Below are positions 1-6,503 of a DNA stretch of 6,503 nucleotides, piece by piece. The stretch comes from Flavobacteriales bacterium. GTDB taxonomy: Bacteria > Bacteroidota > Bacteroidia > Flavobacteriales_D > SKUL01. The DNA is taken from NCBI GenBank assembly GCA_007129985.1, contig SKUL01000243.1, positions 1-6,503 of the forward strand, read 5' to 3'. Position numbers and translations under genes: made by a program. Within the stretch, counting starts at the first letter, position 1, and each line of letters opens with the position of its first letter. The notes beneath the pieces are model-generated. The model ran no database searches. It saw only the letters and a program-made list of their open reading frames with translations, and had not been told where the DNA came from.

Positions 1-2745
1 AGCGTGAGCGGTACCGTGCTCGATATGGAAACCCAAATCAGTTTGCCGGGCGCCAACGTGGCCCTGCTGCAACCCGCTGATTCATCGCTGGTGCGCGGCA
101 CAGTTACCAATGTGGACGGAGAGTTTGCCATGGAGGGCCTGAACGCGGGTACCTACCTGTTGCGAACCAGTTTTTTGGGATACCACCCGGAGTACCGCGA
201 GATTGACTTACGCACCGGCGACCGCAGCAATGTTTCGGTGGTGCTGGAGCGTACAGCCATTGCATTGCAGGCCGTTGAGGTGGAGGAGCAAATGCACCAA
301 AGCGTGCAGCGCAACGATACCACGGAGTTCAACGCAGGGGCCTTTAAGGTGAATCCCGACGCTGATACCGAAGACCTGATTCTCAAAATGCCCGGTGTGA
401 GCATCGAGGGCGGACAGGTGCAAGCCCAGGGCGAAGAGGTGAAACAGGTGATGGTGGATGGAAAGCCCTTTTTTGGCGAGGATGCCCGTGCCACATTGCG
501 CAATTTGCCGGCAGAGGTGGTGGACAAAATCCAGATTTCGGACTACAAAAGCGACCAGTCTCGTTTTACGGGATTTAACGACGGCGAAGAAGGAAAAACC
601 ATCAACATCGTTACCAAGCCTGAGTTTCGAAACGGAACCTTTGGCCGCGTGTACGGCGGCTATGGCGACGAGGGCCGTTACAAAGCCGGAGGAAACATCA
701 ACTTCTTTAACGACGCGCGCCGCATTACGCTGCTCTTTCAAACCAACAACATCAACCAGCAGAACTTCTCGCCCAACGACTTATCAGGAGTGGCCGGTGC
801 AACCGGTGGCGGTAGAGGAGGCCGCGGTGGAAGAGGGCGCTTTGGCGGCGGAACCGGAAACTTTGCCATCAACGCCCGCGATGGGATTGCCACGACCACA
901 GCAGGCGGACTGAATTTTTCGGACGAGTGGGGAAAGAGGTTGAAAATCAACGCGAGCTACTTCTACAACCGAACCGACCGCGTTGTGGAGAACAGCATTT
1001 TCAGGGAGTTTGTGCTGCCCGATTCCGACGGACTGACCTACGACGAGCGCGAATCACTGAACGAAATCACCGACCAGCACCGCGTAAACATGCGTCTGGA
1101 GTACGAAATAGACTCCATGAACTCGGTGATCTTTACGCCTTCGGTGAACTATTCTTCCAGCAGGGGAAACAGCTCCCTGCTTGGCGCCAACCGCGATGTA
1201 TCGGGTTTGTTGAATACGGTTGACCGTGGCTTCGATACCGAACTGCAGTCGCTCAATATCTCGGCTCCCATCCTTTTTCAGCACAAGTTTCGCACACCGC
1301 GACGAACCCTTTCGGTGCAACTCACGCCCGGATATAACCGCGATCGTGGGCAAAATTTCCTGTTTTCGGAAAACCGGTTTTTCGAAGACAGTCTCTTTGT
1401 GGACAGCCTTGATCAGGAGGGCCAACTCTATGTAGAAGGCTACAATGTGTCATCCAACGTTGCCTATACCGAGCCTGTAGGGGAGAAGGGCATGCTCCAA
1501 ATCAGCTGGAATTCGAGCTATACCATCAGTGATTCGCGCAACGAGGTCTTCAGCCGCAATCCGCTTACGGGGGGGTACGACCTTCGCGACAGCCTCTTGA
1601 ACAACGTGTTTGAGAGCAGCTACCACACCCAGCGGCTAGGAACCGAATACAATCACAATTGGGAGAAACTTCAGATTACCCTCGGATTGTCCTACCAATG
1701 GGCAGAACTCTCGGCTGTGCAGCAGTTTCCTGTGTCGCTGGAAGGTTTGCAGAATTTCAACGCCGTGCTGCCCAATGCGCGGATTACATACAAATTTGAC
1801 CGAAACAGAAACTTCAGGCTTTTTTACCGCGCAAGCAATAATCCACCGTCAATTCAGCAATTGCAAAACGTGGTGAACAACAGCAATCCCGTGCGCCTCA
1901 CCATTGGTAATCCCAATTTGAAACAGGACTACCGTCACGGAATGTTTATGCGCTATTCGGCGTCGAACCCCGAAAAGTCAACCACTTCATTTATCGGTGG
2001 AGGCTTCTCATACACCAACAACTTTATCGGCGATGCCACAACAGTTGCGCGTGCGGATACCGTGCTGGCCGGTGGCGTGCTGCTACCGCGTGGTGCTCAA
2101 CTTGTGCAGCCGGTAAACCTGGACGGGCAATTGGGCGTGAGGCTGTTCGGCTCGTTTGGGTTGCCGGTAAAACCTCTGAAATCCAACTTGAACATCAACG
2201 GATCTGCGCGCTACAGTCGTACCCCGGGTCTTATCAACGGCGATTTAAACTGGAGCAATACACCCTCGCTGGGGCTTGGTTTATCCCTCGGTAGCAATAT
2301 CAGCGAAAGTGTGGACTTCACGCTGTCGTCCAATACGGCCTATAACTGGGTTTTCAACACCCTGCAGCCTGAGCTGAACAGTAGCTTCTGGAGCCAGCGC
2401 ACGCGGGGTGAGGTTATTGTAATTCTGTTCAAAAGTGTGGTCTTTACCCTCTCTGCCGACCACCAATATTTTGACGGTTTATCGGAAGGGTTTAATCAAA
2501 ATTTTGTGCTGCTCAACTCCGGCCTGGGTTATAAGTTTCTCAAAAACCGCAGGGCTGAGTTGCGTTTGCAGGCATTTGATTTGCTCGGTGCCAACGTGAG
2601 CGTACAGCGTGAGTTCAGTGATGTGTTTATAGAAGACCGCCAGGTAAATGTGCTTCAGCGATTCTTTATGCTCACATTTACCTACAACATTCGGAATTTC
2701 AGCGGTCCGCTGCCGGGAAGTGAGCAGCAACGGAGGTGGAGGTAG
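1..2745 (+). CDS. TonB-dependent-receptor-like outer membrane beta-barrel protein, 5'-truncated by window edge
   Basis: The reading frame is open from the first base, and no signal peptide is visible, so the true start is probably some 25-30 codons upstream; the GTG at position 4 falls inside a domain and is not a credible start. Counting from that GTG, residues ~1-83 form a carboxypeptidase-regulatory-like beta-sandwich (SGTVLD, LPGANV, DGEF, AGTY). Residues ~105-205 resemble a TonB receptor plug (LKMPGV, VDGKPFFGED, GKTINIVTK). The remainder is a long series of alternating amphipathic strands ending in an aromatic-rich last strand (FFMLTFTYNIRNF, ending at residue 899). This architecture matches the Bacteroidota outer membrane beta-barrel family (Pfam OMP_b-brl_3 type). 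By family, it should sit in the outer membrane and perhaps import a ligand using TonB energy; no TonB box is identifiable and the substrate is unknown. Oddities: a Gly/Arg-rich loop at residues 268-283 and a 14-residue polar tail after the last strand. No SusD-like neighbour is in view. The stop is TAG. Confidence 0.93.
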   Translation, partial: SVSGTVLDMETQISLPGANVALLQPADSSLVRGTVTNVDGEFAMEGLNAGTYLLRTSFLGYHPEYREIDLRTGDRSNVSVVLERTAIALQAVEVEEQMHQSVQRNDTTEFNAGAFKVNPDADTEDLILKMPGVSIEGGQVQAQGEEVKQVMVDGKPFFGEDARATLRNLPAEVVDKIQISDYKSDQSRFTGFNDGEEGKTINIVTKPEFRNGTFGRVYGGYGDEGRYKAGGNINFFNDARRITLLFQTNNINQQNFSPNDLSGVAGATGGGRGGRGGRGRFGGGTGNFAINARDGIATTTAGGLNFSDEWGKRLKINASYFYNRTDRVVENSIFREFVLPDSDGLTYDERESLNEITDQHRVNMRLEYEIDSMNSVIFTPSVNYSSSRGNSSLLGANRDVSGLLNTVDRGFDTELQSLNISAPILFQHKFRTPRRTLSVQLTPGYNRDRGQNFLFSENRFFEDSLFVDSLDQEGQLYVEGYNVSSNVAYTEPVGEKGMLQISWNSSYTISDSRNEVFSRNPLTGGYDLRDSLLNNVFESSYHTQRLGTEYNHNWEKLQITLGLSYQWAELSAVQQFPVSLEGLQNFNAVLPNARITYKFDRNRNFRLFYRASNNPPSIQQLQNVVNNSNPVRLTIGNPNLKQDYRHGMFMRYSASNPEKSTTSFIGGGFSYTNNFIGDATTVARADTVLAGGVLLPRGAQLVQPVNLDGQLGVRLFGSFGLPVKPLKSNLNINGSARYSRTPGLINGDLNWSNTPSLGLGLSLGSNISESVDFTLSSNTAYNWVFNTLQPELNSSFWSQRTRGEVIVILFKSVVFTLSADHQYFDGLSEGFNQNFVLLNSGLGYKFLKNRRAELRLQAFDLLGANVSVQREFSDVFIEDRQVNVLQRFFMLTFTYNIRNFSGPLPGSEQQRRWR
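805..852 (+). other. Gly/Arg-rich low-complexity segment inside the barrel protein
   Basis: Sixteen consecutive codons encode only Gly, Arg and one Phe (pattern GGGRGGRGGRGRFGGG, residues 268-283 of the frame counted from position 4). The DNA is correspondingly purine-rich and G-rich. The segment follows a predicted early barrel strand (ITLLFQTNNIN) and precedes the next one, so it most likely forms a flexible loop. Gly/Arg-rich loops at about this place are, to my knowledge, recurrent in this Bacteroidota barrel family. Its function is unknown. Confidence 0.75.
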
Positions 2746-2758
2746 TTGCTCACTCGGC
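2712..2758. terminator. inverted repeat at a convergent gene junction, possible bidirectional terminator
   Basis: AGTGAGCA (2719-2726) is perfectly complementary to TGCTCACT (2747-2754) with a 20-nt loop. A further 4-bp pairing, GCCG (2712-2715) with CGGC (2755-2758), extends the stem across a 3-nt bulge (GGA). The structure overlaps the last codons and stop of the barrel gene and ends 8 bp before the stop codon of the convergent gene on the minus strand, which is where a shared terminator would be expected. Against this, there is no clean T-tract on either side, so intrinsic termination is not demonstrated. The arms could also be a chance repeat. Confidence 0.35.
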
Positions 2759-2765
2759 CTTGCGT

Positions 2766-3605
2766 TTAAATCTTCACCACTTTTCCCGTTGGCTTTACAC
2801 CCGATTCTGTTTCGATGCGATACAGGTATGTTCCGGCCGGAAGGTCATTGAGCGGAACTATGATTTCGAATTGTCCGGTATTCACATGGATGCTTTTTAC
2901 CATTTGACCTTGCTGACTGAACAGTCGTAAAGCACCCGGTTCATTGAGGGGAGAACTCAAGCGAATGGTTGTTTCCTGATTGGCAGGGTTGGGCGATGCG
3001 CTGCTATAGCGAAAAGTGCTGCCTCCCGGAACTCCGGTCATACCGCCTTCTGATTCCTGTGTGCAGCAAGGTGTAGGATACGTTCCACAAAGGCTGTACA
3101 CCCTCGTTGAGGTTATCCAAGGTTCGCCTTCAGCTACTCGCAAAATCATTTTAGTTCCATCCGGTGTGTTCTGAATCACCCGGGCTGACGCGTGCGGGTA
3201 ATCCGGAGAAATGAACCCCATAGTGGCATACGGTATGGATTCCACCAATGTGCCGTCATCCCGGTAAATCTCAATGAGCGAATTTCCCAATGGGCCTGAT
3301 CCTACCATATACTCAATATTATCGGGATCACAGTCAAACAGTTCACGAGAGATGAAATCAATGTACTGTACATTGGGTGCTACGATATCAATGGTTTGAA
3401 AGAGGTTGAATTCGAGGTCGTACAAGAAAATGTTCTGTGAGTTCCAGGAATAATAGACCATTTCATCGGGCGTGAGATACAAAGTTCTTAAGATTCCTGC
3501 GAAATCGGGGTCGTCATTAAAAAATTCATGCTGCAAGGTTATCTGGGCATTGATACTGCCCGCAACAATGAATGAAAGTGCGAGGTGTAGGAGTAGTCTT
3601 TTCAT
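2766..3605 (-). CDS. secreted protein of unknown function with T9SS type A C-terminal sorting domain
   Basis: The 279-residue product starts with a clear signal peptide (MKRLLLHLALSFIVAGSINAQ, probable cleavage near residue 20/21). An upstream in-frame ATG at 3638 would add 11 polar residues in front of it, so the ATG at 3605 is preferred. Residues ~22-185 are beta-rich, with repeated motifs of the kind seen in propeller or strand-repeat proteins (TLYLTPDEMVYYSW, IFLYDLEFNLFQTIDI, IEIYRDDGTLVESIPY), but I recognise no family. A Cys cluster (C173, C180, C181) and a Gly/Ser linker (~186-196) follow. Residues ~200-279 are a typical type A sorting domain: SASPNPA at the start, LPAGTYLYRI near 255-264 and a GKVVKI end. 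By family knowledge, this tail directs export across the outer membrane by PorU/PorV-type T9SS and is removed, usually with attachment of the protein to the surface. The gene lies 78 bp downstream of the amidohydrolase on the same strand and converges with the barrel gene. No Shine-Dalgarno sequence is seen. Confidence 0.88.
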   Translation of the reverse strand: MKRLLLHLALSFIVAGSINAQITLQHEFFNDDPDFAGILRTLYLTPDEMVYYSWNSQNIFLYDLEFNLFQTIDIVAPNVQYIDFISRELFDCDPDNIEYMVGSGPLGNSLIEIYRDDGTLVESIPYATMGFISPDYPHASARVIQNTPDGTKMILRVAEGEPWITSTRVYSLCGTYPTPCCTQESEGGMTGVPGGSTFRYSSASPNPANQETTIRLSSPLNEPGALRLFSQQGQMVKSIHVNTGQFEIIVPLNDLPAGTYLYRIETESGVKPTGKVVKI

Positions 3606-3683
3606 GGTTCTAAGAGTTTGACTCTCCGAAATTAACAAAAAGTTTTGATATGTCTGATGCTTTAAAGTACCCGGCTCAGGGTT

Positions 3684-5000
3684 TTAATCCACGCGGTTTT
3701 TATAAACCTTTCCGTCTTTTACAATCAGTACAAAGCGCTCTTCGTACTCCACGATGTGCTGTATGTCTTGCAGCGGATTACCGTCAATAAGAATGAAATC
3801 AGCCAGCGCACCTTCTTCAATCACGCCTATTTTACCTCGGTACGGACTTCTTTCACCCGACATGGCCAGCAGTTGCGCGTTGTCGTGGGTAACCATTTTC
3901 AGAATCTCGTGTGGAGTGTACCAGCGGTCTAGTTTTGCCAGAATTTTGTTTTGCTTGCGCGCTGTTTGGATATCGAAAAGGGCATCGGTTCCCCAGGCCG
4001 TCTTTATCTTGTACTTTTTAGCGAGTTGATAGGCCTGGTCAGTGCCGGTTGAAACTGCTTTTTGCTTCATAATGCTGAAGGCATCCTTCTTCGGATTGGC
4101 ATCCTCATCGTCCAAAAAAGCTTGCAGGCACCACCATGTTCCGTTTTTGGCCATGAGTTTGGCCACTTCTTCGTCTGCAAGCTGGCCGTGGTCAATGCAC
4201 TTCACACCGGCTTCGATGGCCATTCGCATGGATTCCGGCGTGTAGGCGTGAACCGTCACGTAGGTGCCCCAGTTCTCGGCGGCTTGCACAGCGGCGCGCA
4301 TTTCCTCCGGAGTGTATTGAATGGCGTCCAGCGGGTCGTACAGCGAGGAGACCCCACCGCCGGCCATCAGCTTAATCTGCGAAGCGCCCATCAAAAGTTG
4401 TTCGCGGGTTCTTTTCAACACGGCGTCGGCACCATCTGCAATGACGCCTACTGTGAGGCGTTCGCTAATGGTAAGTCCTCGGCTTTCGTCGTGCGGAATT
4501 TCATAAGGCATTCTGAAATCACCGTGTCCGGCCGTTTGAGAAATCATGGCTCCCGACGGCCAGATGCGCGGACCTTGAACCACTCCGCCGTCAATGGCTT
4601 TTTGAAGTCCAAATGACGGGCCTCCCAAATCGCGCACCGAGGTAAAACCGCGCATCAACACTTCCTGAGCGTTTTTTCCGGCGTATAGCGCAACCAACGA
4701 CAAGTCGCCCATCATCACCAACTGCTGCGGAATACCTGCCAACATGGTGTGGTAGTGCGCGTCTATCATTCCGGGCATCAGAAAGCGACCGTTGGCATCA
4801 ATCACGGTGCACCCTTCGGGCGGTGTGATTTCGGTGGCTGATATTTTCTGAATCGCGTTGCCTTCAACAAGCACATGACCCCGCGTGGTGGAGGCGTCTT
4901 TTCCATTGAAAATTTCAGCATTGCGAATCAGCAGGGCGTTTTGCCCAAATGACATGATGGTTGTCAACGAAAACGCGACGAAAAAAGAGAATCTCAACAT
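3684..5000 (-). CDS. exported metal-dependent amidohydrolase (imidazolonepropionase/Xaa-Pro dipeptidase-like)
   Basis: The 438-residue protein begins with a signal peptide (MLRFSFFVAFSLTTIMSFGQ, cleavage near residue 20), so the enzyme is predicted to act in the periplasm or outside the cell. After a small N-terminal beta domain (LLIRNAEIFNGKD, GHVLVEG) comes the amidohydrolase barrel. The expected metal ligands are all present: H82 and H84 (DAHYH), K210 (QIKLMAGGG, the lysine normally carboxylated to bridge two metals), H251 (VTVHAY), H271 (IDHG) and D339 (WGTDA). The C-terminus returns to the beta domain (GVIEEGALADFILIDGNPL, VKDGKVYKN). Length and motifs fit the cd01299-like subgroup, which includes secreted dipeptidases of the Xaa-Pro and Xaa-Arg/Lys type. 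The true substrate cannot be read from sequence; hydrolysis of a peptide or cyclic amide bond is the family-level expectation. It is divergent from the copper ATPase across 67 bp. The region before the ATG is A/C-rich without a Shine-Dalgarno sequence, and only a poor promoter match (TATCTTGC, minus strand, 5027-5020) is seen. Confidence 0.93.
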   Translation of the reverse strand: MLRFSFFVAFSLTTIMSFGQNALLIRNAEIFNGKDASTTRGHVLVEGNAIQKISATEITPPEGCTVIDANGRFLMPGMIDAHYHTMLAGIPQQLVMMGDLSLVALYAGKNAQEVLMRGFTSVRDLGGPSFGLQKAIDGGVVQGPRIWPSGAMISQTAGHGDFRMPYEIPHDESRGLTISERLTVGVIADGADAVLKRTREQLLMGASQIKLMAGGGVSSLYDPLDAIQYTPEEMRAAVQAAENWGTYVTVHAYTPESMRMAIEAGVKCIDHGQLADEEVAKLMAKNGTWWCLQAFLDDEDANPKKDAFSIMKQKAVSTGTDQAYQLAKKYKIKTAWGTDALFDIQTARKQNKILAKLDRWYTPHEILKMVTHDNAQLLAMSGERSPYRGKIGVIEEGALADFILIDGNPLQDIQHIVEYEERFVLIVKDGKVYKNRVD

Positions 5001-5055
5001 GGTTGTTTGTATTTGAGCGGCAAGATAGGCACTTTATGCAGGCTTCGGCTTTACT

Positions 5056-5063
5056 TACCTTTG
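5056..5063 (+). promoter_or_regulatory. Bacteroidota-type -7 promoter box for the copper ATPase gene
   Basis: TACCTTTG matches the Bacteroidota housekeeping sigma -7 consensus TAnnTTTG at every fixed position. The -33 element is weak: TTTA at 5033-5036, about 20 bp upstream, where TTTG or TTG would be expected. With the usual spacing, transcription would begin around 5068-5070, which coincides with the proposed GTG start of the ATPase. No clear binding site for a copper-responsive regulator is recognisable in the 67-bp divergent region. Confidence 0.6.
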
Positions 5064-5067
5064 TAGT

Positions 5068-6503
5068 GTGGAAGCTTCCTCACAACAAACTTTTCCGGTA
5101 ACCGGTATGACCTGTGCCTCCTGCGCGGTGAGTTTGGAATCATGGCTTAAAAACAAGCCCGGCATACAGGAGGTTTCGGTGAATTATCCCAACGAATCAG
5201 TTTCGGTGACCTTTGCTCCCGACAAAATTTCACCTGAGGATATCCACAAAGCCGCCACTGAAATTGGCTATGGCCTCGTGCTCGGCAGCGAGGAAAGTCG
5301 TGAACAACAGCGCGAAGAGGCCGGTGAGAAAAGACTGGCTCAACTCAAGCTAAAGCTTTGGATAGCTGCTGTATGTACCCTTCCTGTTTTTGTGTTGGCC
5401 ATGTTCCTGATGCGCGTTTTTGCCTGGGAGAACATCGCGATGCTCTTGCTGAGTACGCCGGTGATGTTCTACAGCGGGTCGGAGTTTTTTGTGAACGCGT
5501 GGAAACAAGCCCGACACGGCAAAACCAACATGGACACCCTTGTTGCCTTGAGTACAGGGGTGGCGTACATATACAGCACCCTCAACACCGTTGCGCCATC
5601 GGTGGTGGCCTCTCGCGGGGTAGAGCCGCATGTGTATTTTGAATCGGCTGTGGTCATTATCACCTTGATTTTATTGGGGCGCTACCTCGAAGAAAGGGCC
5701 AAGCGCAGGGCTTCAGGAGCCATTCGCGCCTTGATGGGGATGCAGCCCAAAGAAGTTCGCGTGATTCGCAACGGAGAGGAGGTGGTGATTCCGATAGGAG
5801 AAGTAATCGCGGGTGATTTGATTTTGGTTCGGCCGGGCGAAAAAATTCCGGTGGACGGCAAGGTGAAATCGGGCGAGAGTTATGTGGACGAAAGCATGAT
5901 TTCGGGAGAGCCGCTGCCTGTTCAAAAAAACAAGGGCGACAAGCTGTACGCGGGTACCATCAACCAAAAGGGCAGCCTCAAATTGCTCGCGCAAAAGGTG
6001 GGAAGCGATACGTTTCTGGCGCAAATCATTCAGGCGGTACAACGCGCCCAAGCCAGTAAGCCGCCCATACAGAAACTGGTAGATAGGATTTCGGCGGTTT
6101 TTGTGCCGACGGTCATCGTTCTGGCAATCATCGCGTCGGCCATCTGGTTTTTCACCACTCCCGACGAGCCCTTTACAAGGGCTGTAGTCATCCTTATTAC
6201 GGTACTCATTATTGCCTGCCCTTGTGCGCTTGGGCTGGCTACGCCCACGGCTTTGATGGTGGGAATCGGCAGGGGAGCGGAGCTGGGAATTCTGATTAAA
6301 GATGCCACCGTGCTCGAACTCGCCTACAAATTGGATACGGTGGTGCTGGATAAAACCGGTACACTCACCGAGGGTCGACCTCAGGTAACGGCCTTTCAGC
6401 TTGCCGAAGGAATATCTGAACAGGAGTTGAAAACAGCGGTTTTGTCGCTCGAAAAACTCTCTGAACACCCCATCGCTTCGGCCATTGTAGCTCATTTGGA
6501 ATC
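5068..6503 (+). CDS. copA: copper-translocating P1B-type ATPase, 3'-truncated by window edge
   Basis: The frame is open to the right edge (478 complete codons). By family, it exports Cu(+) (or Ag+) from the cytoplasm across the inner membrane using ATP. In order, counting GTG as residue 1: one heavy-metal-associated domain (~8-72) with the metal-binding GMTCASC motif (C16, C19); first membrane segments (~97-115, 122-138); NMDTLVALSTGVAYIYS (154-170) and VVIITLILLGRYLEERAK (195-212); an actuator domain with VDESMISGEPLPV (E281 of the T/SGE loop); a membrane helix with CPC at 384-386, the Cu(+)-type transport site; the phosphorylation motif DKTGT (D428); and the SEHPIA nucleotide-domain motif (H467-P468). 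The remaining P/N domain and the last two helices, including the N-Y and M-SS residues that would confirm Cu(+) specificity, lie outside. GTG at 5068 is the only ATG/GTG/TTG in frame between the upstream stop (5026) and the metal site; the next ATG (5107) lies inside GMTC and would delete the first strand of the domain. Confidence 0.94.
   Translation, partial: MEASSQQTFPVTGMTCASCAVSLESWLKNKPGIQEVSVNYPNESVSVTFAPDKISPEDIHKAATEIGYGLVLGSEESREQQREEAGEKRLAQLKLKLWIAAVCTLPVFVLAMFLMRVFAWENIAMLLLSTPVMFYSGSEFFVNAWKQARHGKTNMDTLVALSTGVAYIYSTLNTVAPSVVASRGVEPHVYFESAVVIITLILLGRYLEERAKRRASGAIRALMGMQPKEVRVIRNGEEVVIPIGEVIAGDLILVRPGEKIPVDGKVKSGESYVDESMISGEPLPVQKNKGDKLYAGTINQKGSLKLLAQKVGSDTFLAQIIQAVQRAQASKPPIQKLVDRISAVFVPTVIVLAIIASAIWFFTTPDEPFTRAVVILITVLIIACPCALGLATPTALMVGIGRGAELGILIKDATVLELAYKLDTVVLDKTGTLTEGRPQVTAFQLAEGISEQELKTAVLSLEKLSEHPIASAIVAHLE

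Noticed and set aside
208..741. 177-codon open frame on the minus strand opposite the barrel gene
   Set aside because: It overlaps the plug-like region of a well-supported gene and its translation shows no domain or signal peptide. It is a shadow frame.
1..2745. SusC/SusD-type polysaccharide utilisation locus suggested by the outer membrane barrel
   Set aside because: No SusD-like lipoprotein, glycosidase or regulator is present downstream, and the barrel resembles the OMP_b-brl_3 type rather than SusC.
3613..3625. Short inverted repeat AGAGT-TTG-ACTCT just upstream of the T9SS cargo start codon
   Set aside because: The 5-bp arms are too short to be convincing as an operator or regulatory hairpin, and repeats this size are common by chance.
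3628..3635. Possible -7 box TAATTTCG (minus strand) upstream of the T9SS cargo gene
   Set aside because: It has one mismatch to TAnnTTTG and no TTG at the expected -33 distance, so it is too weak to list as a promoter.
3668..3685. ACCC-loop-GGGT followed by T residues in the gap after the amidohydrolase gene
   Set aside because: The stem is only 4 bp and the T run follows on the plus strand, where no gene is being read, so it is not a terminator for the minus-strand gene.
4062..4616. 184-codon open frame on the plus strand opposite the amidohydrolase
   Set aside because: It lies antisense to catalytic segments of the amidohydrolase and its translation has no recognisable features. It is a shadow frame.
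5713..6495. 260-codon open frame on the minus strand opposite the copper ATPase
   Set aside because: The plus strand here encodes an unbroken series of P-type ATPase motifs, and the minus-strand translation is low-complexity, rich in Arg, His and Asn, with no recognisable domain. It is a shadow frame.

Overview
The window looks like ordinary chromosome from a member of the Bacteroidota, probably a Flavobacteriales-like lineage with roughly 50% GC. Four things point that way. There is a CarboxypepD_reg-like/plug/barrel outer membrane protein, and a secreted protein with a type IX secretion (T9SS) type A sorting tail. Signal peptides end in a Gln-containing cleavage region. No Shine-Dalgarno sequences are visible, and a perfect match to the Bacteroidota -7 promoter box (TAnnTTTG) lies just before the last gene. 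The species cannot be named from the sequence alone.

Layout, left to right: (1) positions 1-2745, plus strand, the 3' part of a TonB-dependent-receptor-like outer membrane beta-barrel protein whose signal peptide lies off the left edge. (2) A 20-bp convergent junction, with an inverted repeat overlapping the end of the barrel gene. (3) 2766-3605, minus strand, a small secreted T9SS cargo protein of unknown function. (4) 3684-5000, minus strand, an exported metal-dependent amidohydrolase with a full set of predicted metal ligands. (5) A 67-bp divergent intergenic region carrying the promoter box. (6) From 5068 to the right edge, plus strand, the first ~478 residues of a copper-type P1B ATPase (CopA-like). 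This last gene runs off the window, and its likely GTG start sits almost at the predicted transcription start.

The genes do not form an obvious joint pathway. The amidohydrolase and the T9SS protein are co-directional and 78 bp apart, so they could share a transcript, but nothing functional ties them together. The barrel protein has no SusD-like partner in view, so there is no evidence for a polysaccharide utilisation locus. The copper ATPase is divergent and probably regulated independently. Apart from the four coding regions there is no intergenic stretch longer than about 80 bp, and I see no tRNA, rRNA, CRISPR array, insertion sequence or phage gene. I did not find a convincing undescribed system here. 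The points most worth a second look are the apparently leaderless GTG start of the copper ATPase, the uncharacterised T9SS cargo with its Cys cluster, and the inverted repeat between the convergent genes.
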